Positions 49,983 to 56,308 of a stretch of 64,000 nucleotides of DNA are shown piece by piece. A program made the translations under genes and the position numbers. The stretch is from Ruminococcus flavefaciens ND2009. GTDB taxonomy: Bacteria; Bacillota; Clostridia; Oscillospirales; Ruminococcaceae. Within the stretch, counting starts at the first letter, position 1. The number at the start of each line of letters is the position of its first letter. The DNA is taken from contig NZ_JHXI01000007.1 of assembly GCF_000621785.1 (NCBI RefSeq), positions 304,489 through 368,488 on the forward strand, in the 5' to 3' direction. A model generated the notes under the pieces. It was not told the origin of the DNA. It was given only the letters and a program-made list of their open reading frames with translations, and ran no database searches.

Positions 49983-50522
49983 AAGGATCACCCTTTCAAA
50001 TGTTTTTCTGATCAATATGTGTCATGTAAAGTCAGGATTGTTGATGGCAGGATATATTTTCGGCATTTTTAATATATGAAGTGATACGTTTTAGTGCAGA
50101 ACAACAATGAATAATATCAAAAAACGCATAAAAATGGTAACCGCTAACTATTCACGGCATATATAAAATATGGCACGGAATTTCCGTGCCGTTTGCTTTT
50201 CTTCTTTTGTAGCCATCATACTCACAGCTCCCTTCGGATATTTGTACTGTGATTATATTTTAGCACCTTTTTAAGTTTGACGGAAGGGCCGGGTTTGGTT
50301 GGCGGTTACTGTATCTGAGGTAAAATAATATAAAAAAGGCGGGTTATCCCGCCTTTTTTAAAGTAACCGCCAATCAATCCCAGCCACCATGTAAAAAAGA
50401 GATGCAAACGCTTTGGATTTAACGCAATATTTGCCTTGACATAATAAAAAGCGTATGTTACACTTGGTAAGTGTGTATTGTATATACATTCTTTAGATTT
50501 TATTTCAATAAGGAGAGGTTGT
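49983..50522. repeat. Gene-free region with two GV-family hairpin elements
   Basis: The first segment begins TAACCGCTAACTATTCA (~50138) followed by GCATATATAA and hairpin GGCACGGAATTTCCGTGCC. The second (50297-50376) has inverted ends GGTTGGCGGTTACT/AGTAACCGCCAATC enclosing AAAAAAGGCGGG-TTAT-CCCGCCTTTTTT, a perfect bidirectional terminator. No gene is seen. Confidence 0.65.
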
Positions 50523-52280
50523 ATGAAAAAACAACTAACAAAAAAAGCGGTAACTGCTATAATGGCATTTGCTCTTATTTGTGGAGCAGCCGCAGACAAT
50601 GCTTATTTATCTGTAAGCCCTATCGTTGCCCAGGCAGAAACAAGCACTGCAATTGATATTGATGATTATGATCATCTCGACAATTATGATTCTGCAAGTT
50701 TCAGCGAAAAGACAGGCGTTCTTCTGCTTAACGGAAAAGTCAACAAACAGGATGTACGTCAGTATTGCAACAACGAAAAGGTAAAGAAAGTGTCCTGTGC
50801 AAAGGGAACTGTTTTCCCTGTGAACTGCGGGGCTATGTTTGAAGGCTTCTATGCTAAGGAATTTGACTTTACAAATGCTGATTTGTCAAAAGTTGATGAT
50901 ATGTCTAATATGTTTTATCTACTCAATTCGGGTGATGCAAAGATCATCAATCTTAAAGCTTCTAATGCTACAAAAATGAACTATATGTTCTATAACAGTC
51001 CAGCTCTGGAATCTCTTGAACTGAGTGGCTGGGACACATCAAAAGTTGAAGATATGACAGGTGTATTCTTTGATTGCAAGAAATTAGAATCCCTTGATCT
51101 GAGAGGCTGGGATACATCAAATGTTGAAAATATGAGCTGTATGTTTGAAGAATGCAACGAATTACGCTCACTTGATTTAAGCAGCTTTGATACATCAAAG
51201 GTTAAAGATATGTCAAATATGTTTATATACTGCTCCAGCCTTAAGTCCCTTGATGTAAGTAATTTTGACACATCAAATGCTGAACATATGCAGTCTATGT
51301 TTTCACACTGTACCAGTCTTGAAACGCTTGATGTAAGCAACTTTGATACGTCAAACGCACAGGAGTATTGGACTAATACATCGTGTATGTTCCTTGACTG
51401 CACAGCTCTTTATCCGAACATGGTTTATTGTTCTGAAGCAAATATGACACTTAACGGAAACCTTGAAATAAACTTCTATGCAAGTCAGCCTGAATATTAT
51501 TCCAAATATTATAGTGGTGATTTACGTCAGCTCGGACAAAATCTTGCAAAGATCGTAATGAGCGGTCCCAACGGTGATATTGAGATCACTGATTTTGACA
51601 AATTTGATTTAATATACGGAAAGATGAAATTAACATATCCTGTTAATGCAACACAGGCAAATGAGAAAATAACTGTCAGAGCTTATGATAAAGACGGAAA
51701 TCGCCTTATAATGTGTAATGAAAGCAATGGACTTTGCAGTCATTCTCAGCTTGAATGCTCCGTACAGAGCTATATTAACAATCTGAAGCAGAGTAGTTCA
51801 TATCAAAATGAGGAAAAGCTTCATGTACTTGTAGATGCTTTGGATAATTACTGCAAAGCTGCTGAAAATTACTTCAACGGTGCTGATAATACCATTACCG
51901 GTATCGAAAATGTGGAAGCAGCCAATGTAAACAATTATGTTACAGATCTTGGCTCTGATGTAAAGATTTCACTTCTGCTCAATTCCGAAACAGCTTTAAG
52001 AATCTACACAGAGAGCGAAAATGTTCTTATTGATGACAAGAAAGCAACCGCAAAGTACAAGGACGGCAAAAAGTACTATGAGATACCTAATATCGGTGCT
52101 CATCAACTCAGCACTTCCCACAAGATCACTATCGACGGAAAAGATTACAGCTGCAGTGCTTTGTCTTATGTCAACCGAGTACTGAACAATCCGAAAAACG
52201 AGAAAAATCCACTCCTTACAGATATGGCAAAGGCAACCTACATTTATGCAAAAGCCGCTGAGCCTTATGTTACAAAATAA
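50523..52280 (+). CDS. BspA-like surface protein with DUF285 repeats
   Basis: The start MKKQLTKKAVTAI (50523) follows GGAGAGG. The 585-residue protein has a signal peptide (~1-37). About seven ~25-residue repeats follow, of the type L-D-L-S-S-F-D-T-S-K-V-K-D-M-S-N-M-F (residues ~120-300), the BspA/DUF285 leucine-rich surface repeat. A non-repeat C-terminal part (~310-585) is found in related Clostridial secreted proteins. No wall anchor or dockerin is present. It is followed after 15 bases by a 31-codon gene. Confidence 0.87.
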   Translation: MKKQLTKKAVTAIMAFALICGAAADNAYLSVSPIVAQAETSTAIDIDDYDHLDNYDSASFSEKTGVLLLNGKVNKQDVRQYCNNEKVKKVSCAKGTVFPVNCGAMFEGFYAKEFDFTNADLSKVDDMSNMFYLLNSGDAKIINLKASNATKMNYMFYNSPALESLELSGWDTSKVEDMTGVFFDCKKLESLDLRGWDTSNVENMSCMFEECNELRSLDLSSFDTSKVKDMSNMFIYCSSLKSLDVSNFDTSNAEHMQSMFSHCTSLETLDVSNFDTSNAQEYWTNTSCMFLDCTALYPNMVYCSEANMTLNGNLEINFYASQPEYYSKYYSGDLRQLGQNLAKIVMSGPNGDIEITDFDKFDLIYGKMKLTYPVNATQANEKITVRAYDKDGNRLIMCNESNGLCSHSQLECSVQSYINNLKQSSSYQNEEKLHVLVDALDNYCKAAENYFNGADNTITGIENVEAANVNNYVTDLGSDVKISLLLNSETALRIYTESENVLIDDKKATAKYKDGKKYYEIPNIGAHQLSTSHKITIDGKDYSCSALSYVNRVLNNPKNEKNPLLTDMAKATYIYAKAAEPYVTK

Positions 52281-52295
52281 AGAAAGGAAAAAAAT

Positions 52296-52391
52296 ATGAA
52301 AGAAAAATATACTTCTCCTGATGTAGAGATAATCAGATTTGAGAATGAGGACATTATCACAACAAGTGAGCCTGAACTCGAACCACAGTAA
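52296..52391 (+). CDS. 31-residue acidic peptide, possible precursor peptide
   Basis: AGAAAGGAAA precedes an ATG encoding MKEKYTSPDVEIIRF and E-N-E-D-I-I-T-T-S-E-P-E-L-E-P-Q. Small Clostridial peptides beginning M-K-x-x-Y-x-x-P-x-x-E-I-I-x-F and containing E-D-I-I-T-T-S are frequent and resemble RiPP precursors, though no modifying enzyme is adjacent. The link to the BspA-like gene is only its position. Confidence 0.6.
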   Translation: MKEKYTSPDVEIIRFENEDIITTSEPELEPQ

Positions 52392-52414
52392 AAACAAACG
52401 TAAGCGCCCCCACC

Positions 52415-52505
52415 CAACCACTATGTAATCGAGTAGGAGGCGGCAAATAAGCCGCCGACCTCTCACACCACCGTGCGTACCGTTCGGTACACGGCGGTTC
52501 AATCA
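52415..52505 (-). ncRNA. Group II intron 3' remnant (domain V/VI-like)
   Basis: On the minus strand the segment reads GAACCGCCGTGTACCG, a GAACGGTAC bulged stem returning to CACGGTGGTG, then TGAGAGG, a GGCGGCTTATTTGCCGCC hairpin and CCTCCTACTCGAT. This matches my recollection of domains V and VI and the 3' end of bacterial group II introns. No intron-encoded reverse transcriptase remains on either side, so it is a fragment. Confidence 0.5.
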
Positions 52506-52518
52506 ACTTAACAAGTAA

Positions 52519-52591
52519 CGTAACCGCCATTTATTCAGAGCATATATTTCGCCAAAATAAGTCCCGGAAATTATCAAATATCCGGGACTTA
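52519..52591. repeat. GV-family hairpin element
   Basis: TAACCGCCATTTATTCA followed by GCATATAT parallels the segment at ~50138, then a different hairpin, AAGTCCCGGA...TCCGGGACTT. Confidence 0.55.
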
Positions 52592-52606
52592 TCTATGTAC
52601 ATCTAT

Positions 52607-52759
52607 TCACCGTTTTATTTCATCATATTCCTGTCTGCAAAAATCAGGCAATGATTCACTCCACGGCATAACAGATTCAAGCTGTTCATCTGTTGGATTT
52701 TTGCCAAGCTGTCTCACCGTCGACGGATCTTGTCTGATACACGGACAATTTACAATCAT
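52607..52759 (-). CDS. Possible 50-residue protein, uncertain
   Basis: The frame MIVNCPCIRQDP ... S-L-P-D-F-C-R-Q-E-Y-D-E-I-K-R has a protein-like composition, but there is no ribosome site. Its start overlaps the start of the plus-strand frame. It may be the end of a decayed gene. Confidence 0.3.
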   Translation of the reverse strand: MIVNCPCIRQDPSTVRQLGKNPTDEQLESVMPWSESLPDFCRQEYDEIKR

Positions 52760-52937
52760 GGATAAAAATGAAATATCAGATACACTTATGAAAGCTGCCG
52801 CAAAAGCTCTCAGAAAGCATTGCAAGTGTGTTAAAGGCTGGTATTTGGGGCAGGAAGCGGAATGCCTGAATGGTAAGGTAAGATATATCACAATAGGCAT
52901 AACCGAGCCTCAGGAGTATGATTTCAAGTTGTATTAA
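52758..52937 (+). CDS. Possible 59-residue protein, uncertain
   Basis: The frame MDKNEISDTLMKAAAK ... E-P-Q-E-Y-D-F-K-L-Y is open and protein-like but has only a weak GGA upstream. It sits among relics, and no family is recognised. Confidence 0.35.
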   Translation: MDKNEISDTLMKAAAKALRKHCKCVKGWYLGQEAECLNGKVRYITIGITEPQEYDFKLY

Positions 52938-52989
52938 TACATAATGCCAATATAAAAAAGCATATATAACATAAGCAGGCGCTCCCAAT

Positions 52990-53211
52990 TCAGGAGTGCC
53001 TGAGTTCGTGGAATCTTATGTGCGGAAGCTCGTTTTCGTCGAGGAGTTTTATGAAGTAATGTGTTATACTGTCCGGCGTTATTAACGCACCTACCGGATT
53101 AACGCAAAGGAAATCACGATATTCATTCGTCTCCCTTAACAAATTGCTATAAATAGGCGTTTCTCCAACAAAGAGGAACGCTTGTTTATGTAACCAAACA
53201 GAAAAGTGTCC
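52990..53211 (-). pseudogene. Tyrosine recombinase (phage-type integrase) fragment
   Basis: The minus-strand frame between stops reads G-H-F-S-V-W-L-H-K-Q-A-F-L-F-V-G-E and ends I-K-L-L-D-E-N-E-L-P-H-I-R-F-H-E-L-R-H-S. The last block is the H-x-L-R-H box of Xer/phage integrases. The catalytic Tyr segment is missing after a stop, and there is no start. It is a remnant of an earlier integrated element. Confidence 0.82.
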
Positions 53212-53632
53212 TTATTTTGCCATTATAAGGACAAAAAGTCCTTGCTGAATGTAACGGAATGATCACTGTTGATGCAAGACATTTTGAGGTCTATAGTTTT
53301 AGCAGTATCTCTTAATTGAATAGGGGAGAATCTTTGCAAATATTCATCAATATTCTGGGGAGATATAAAGATCTCCGTCATGTCCAGTAATATCACGATC
53401 AATACAATTGCATGGATTATAGTTAGGATAAATCAAATTGGCGTAGTCGCAGATTTTTGGCTTTTTGTCAATATTTTTTTTGAATATTTGCATTATATAC
53501 ATAAAATAGTCACAGGTTCGTTTCTGATTCCTGTGACTATTTTACTTTTTCTTAGCTTAATGACATTACGCAAATGCGGGAGCTATGACGATTATAAATC
53601 AATATGAAAACACATTCTCAAAGCTCAGAGAA
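53212..53632. other. Gene-free region with a bidirectional terminator
   Basis: AAAATAGTCACAGG (53503-53516) pairs with CCTGTGACTATTTT (53530-53543), with T-runs on both sides, and serves the minus-strand gene at 53633. A hairpin AAGGACAAAAAGTCCTT occurs near 53227. The open plus-strand frame at 53380 crosses the terminator and lacks a ribosome site. Confidence 0.6.
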
Positions 53633-54985
53633 TCAATACTTTCCCGATTTGAGCAGCTCTTTTACCTGATCGGGACTGTACTCAGCTAATAATGTACCCA
53701 TAGATGATGTATTGGCATCACGGTAGAAGCGTACCTTTACAACCTGATTAAGCTGATCTGATACCCATGTACTTCTTTTCAGTGTATATCCATAACCGCA
53801 CTTCAGCATTGCATCAAGCTGCTGGTTTTTGCTGCTGGAAGTCCAGCCCGGTGCAGAAATACCTGTGTTTTTCTTTCCGAGGCAGATGTTGAGTACATTT
53901 CCGTCTAACTTAGCAGCAAAGAATTTATTATTCAGGAAATCCTTCTTTGTATTTCCCTCCAGAAGGGTTATATGATATGGAGAAGAGCCAGTGATAATGC
54001 AGGTGTAGAAGTTTCTGTGATCAACAGTCTTGTCCAGATCCAAAGTCACGCTTCTTGCAAACAGTTTAGTCTCCAGTGTTTTGATCCCGCCGCAGACGTA
54101 GTTGATATTTACATTGTTTAAAATGTTGAAGCTTCTCTTTCCCGGCGCGTATCCGAATGAAACATACCTGTCATAGTAAGGATTTTCAGCACGGAATCTT
54201 ATCCTTGTACGGAAACCGATGCCATCGGGATTCCTTTCAAGGACAGGAGTATCAAAGGATGCTGAGCCGTCGTTACTACTGAGGTACATACCTGCTATGT
54301 AGTAATTCTTCAGATATATATCGCCTGTGATGTACATCTTTGTGCTGTCAAGCTTATAGGTACCCATAGAAAAATTTTTAAGCACATTGTCTTTTATAGA
54401 TTGCTCATCGATCATTTTGAGACAATAGTCATATAAAGGATCAAATCCATCGTTTTCATTTTCATCTTCCTCAATAATATCATCCCATGAAAGGTAAGGA
54501 TCAGTTTCTTCATCTTCCACAAAAATATCATCCCATGAGTAGTTTTGATACTCAAGCATTATTCCGCACTTAGAATTTTTGAAATATAACTTATCCACAT
54601 ATTTCTTTGTATCTGCTATTGCAGGGGATATTGCTGCACTCTTTGAAAGAAGACCGAGAACATGGTTGACACCGGTGTTGGCATGACCGTCCACAGTCGG
54701 CAGAGACAGCGGGATAGTCGTTTGTGTGTCAAAGAAATCCTTTGTAAGTACAGGCATATTCTTCTGATAATATTCATTATTCCACGCATATCCCGATGAA
54801 CCGTTTGATAAATCGTTTGATGGATCTTTTCTGGTGTCATAATCGAAATGATAGGTATTGTCATTCTTATAGTAGTCGCTGTAATTTGTTTCATCGACTT
54901 TATAAGCAAATGCGGTCATGCCTGAAGATAACGGCATCATTGCGGCAGCTGATAAAGCTGCGATAGCTTTTGTAATTTTTTTCAT
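53633..54985 (-). CDS. Secreted protein of unknown function
   Basis: The start MKKITKAIAALSA (54985) follows GGAGGG. The 450-residue protein has a signal peptide cut near A-F-A (~26). Tyr/Asp-rich segments follow, including a short acidic repeat (S-W-D-D-I-F-V-E-D-E-E and S-W-D-D-I-I-E-E-D-E, ~150-175), and a beta-rich C-terminal half. No dockerin, wall anchor or enzyme motif is seen. Its promoter is preceded by tandem 20-bp repeats that may bind a regulator. Confidence 0.75.
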   Translation of the reverse strand: MKKITKAIAALSAAAMMPLSSGMTAFAYKVDETNYSDYYKNDNTYHFDYDTRKDPSNDLSNGSSGYAWNNEYYQKNMPVLTKDFFDTQTTIPLSLPTVDGHANTGVNHVLGLLSKSAAISPAIADTKKYVDKLYFKNSKCGIMLEYQNYSWDDIFVEDEETDPYLSWDDIIEEDENENDGFDPLYDYCLKMIDEQSIKDNVLKNFSMGTYKLDSTKMYITGDIYLKNYYIAGMYLSSNDGSASFDTPVLERNPDGIGFRTRIRFRAENPYYDRYVSFGYAPGKRSFNILNNVNINYVCGGIKTLETKLFARSVTLDLDKTVDHRNFYTCIITGSSPYHITLLEGNTKKDFLNNKFFAAKLDGNVLNICLGKKNTGISAPGWTSSSKNQQLDAMLKCGYGYTLKRSTWVSDQLNQVVKVRFYRDANTSSMGTLLAEYSPDQVKELLKSGKY

Positions 54986-55075
54986 AGTGATTCCCTCCAT
55001 GTTTTTTATTCAGTTTTATTGATAGTTTGTTTGCTCGTTTGTAACGTCGACGTTGTACTTTTTCAGTGCAACTTT

Positions 55076-55104
55076 ATATTAGCACATTGAAAATCTGAAA
55101 TCAA
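55076..55104 (-). promoter_or_regulatory. Promoter of the 450-residue secreted protein
   Basis: On the minus strand TTGATT (55104-55099) lies 17 bases from TAATAT (55081-55076), ~90 bases before the ATG. Confidence 0.6.
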
Positions 55105-55133
55105 CACTTTTCGACAGAAGGTCGTTTTTTTAG

Positions 55134-55183
55134 GACGAAATGCACATATACGCGACGAAATGCACATATACGCGACGAAATGC
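55134..55183 (-). promoter_or_regulatory. Two and a half tandem 20-bp repeats upstream of the promoter
   Basis: GACGAAATGCACATATACGC occurs twice exactly (55134-55153, 55154-55173), then GACGAAATGC. The 20-base period, about two helical turns, and the location 30-80 bases upstream of the -35 box suggest activator binding sites. Confidence 0.6.
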
Positions 55184-55343
55184 TGACCGCGTTCCTCACA
55201 AAAAGAAAAAAGGGAAGACGTAAAGGGATGGATACGCCCTGACGGAGATCCCAGTTCCATAGCTGAGAAAGCACTGACTAATATGGTATTTGAGAAAGGC
55301 AGTGGAGTATTATAAATCGCCAAATGAATTCATTGCAATGTAA

Positions 55344-55377
55344 GATAAATAGAATGCCGCCCATCAGTGGCGGCATT
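55344..55377 (-). terminator. Terminator of the VanZ-like gene
   Basis: AATGCCGCC pairs with GGCGGCATT on the minus strand, followed by CTATTTATC. Confidence 0.65.
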
Positions 55378-55390
55378 CAGATATTTTACA

Positions 55391-55933
55391 CTAAGGCACA
55401 TCATTACGACTTTTTCGTATAGCAAATAAAATACACGCTCCGATCAAAACACCGCTTGTATTTAGTATCACGTCATCAATATCTGTATGTCTTTCGGGAC
55501 ATAACAACTGGGAAAGCTCAATAAAGATAATAAAACAAATACCGGCAAACACAGTTTTTTTGATATTATCAAGCTTTCTAAAACAGATAGGCCATACTAT
55601 TCCTACTGGTATAAACATTGCTATGTTCCCGATAATATTGATAAGCCATCCATCATATCTGTCAAAGAGAAAAAAGAACGGGATTAAACTTATCATGTCA
55701 GACAATGTAGTTGAAAATCCAATCGTTAGAGTACCTATTTTCCCGTCAACAAAATGTAACGGAAAGTATACAAATCTTGCAATAACTACAATGCATATGT
55801 ATACAAGAAGCATCTGGAGTTCGCGTTTTACCGAAAACTTCTTGAATCTGATCGCAATTATGAATCGCACAAGTATCCAAATGAGAGTTATAAAAATAAA
55901 CATCTGTAGATAGGAAATCTCGATCATAGTCAC
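55391..55933 (-). CDS. VanZ-family membrane protein
   Basis: The 180-residue protein has about five hydrophobic helices and the VanZ pattern: I-G-N-I-A-M-F-I-P-V-G, then I-E-L-S-Q-L-L ... R-H-T-D-I-D-D-V-I-L-N-T-S-G-V. VanZ relatives can alter teicoplanin susceptibility; most have unknown roles. The GTG start has AAGGA 7 bases upstream. Confidence 0.88.
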   Translation of the reverse strand: MTMIEISYLQMFIFITLIWILVRFIIAIRFKKFSVKRELQMLLVYICIVVIARFVYFPLHFVDGKIGTLTIGFSTTLSDMISLIPFFFLFDRYDGWLINIIGNIAMFIPVGIVWPICFRKLDNIKKTVFAGICFIIFIELSQLLCPERHTDIDDVILNTSGVLIGACILFAIRKSRNDVP

Positions 55934-56205
55934 TACCGCATCCTTCCTTTAGCAGATAGCTGATAAATCCCGTGTTTATCATATTAACCTGCTTACTATC
56001 CATATTATACACTGCACTATCGCCCAAAGTCAAGGATACATATAGGGAATACTGCAAAGGATTCACTACCGGATTTACTCACTCATACGTATAAACCCGT
56101 TGTTTACTTGGGGAGGTATATTTTGTCAGCAAAGAATATGTAATGAAGTCAAGTGTACTACATAGTATTCATCCTTAACAAGATGACGGATTCTAACCAT
56201 CATCA
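55934..56205. other. Gene-free region upstream of the scaffoldin operon
   Basis: A minus-strand frame (from ~56066) is open into the VanZ gene with some protein-like sequence (S-K-Q-V-N-M-I-N-T-G-F) but no start site; it may be a relic. Otherwise nothing is seen. Confidence 0.4.
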
Positions 56206-56234
56206 TTGACAAAATAGCACTTAACTGGTATAAT
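56206..56234 (+). promoter_or_regulatory. Consensus promoter of the scaffoldin-like operon
   Basis: TTGACA (56206-56211) and TATAAT (56229-56234) are 17 bases apart, 75 bases before the ATG. Confidence 0.85.
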
Positions 56235-56308
56235 TAAAATGGTAAAATATACGGTCAAGGAAAAGATTAAGATCAAAATATTTACATAAAATTCAGGAGG
56301 TGCTGTAT

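Noticed and set aside
53380..53607. 75-codon hydrophobic plus-strand frame
   Set aside because: It reads through a strong terminator hairpin and has no Shine-Dalgarno site.
55197..55314. Plus-strand frame E-D-V-K-G-W-I-R-P-D-G-D-P-S-S-I-A-E-K
   Set aside because: Protein-like but under 45 codons, follows a stop, has no start codon or ribosome site and no recognised family.
55746..56066. Minus-strand frame crossing the start of the VanZ gene
   Set aside because: Some of it looks protein-like, but there is no ribosome site and it overlaps VanZ extensively; noted as a possible relic only.
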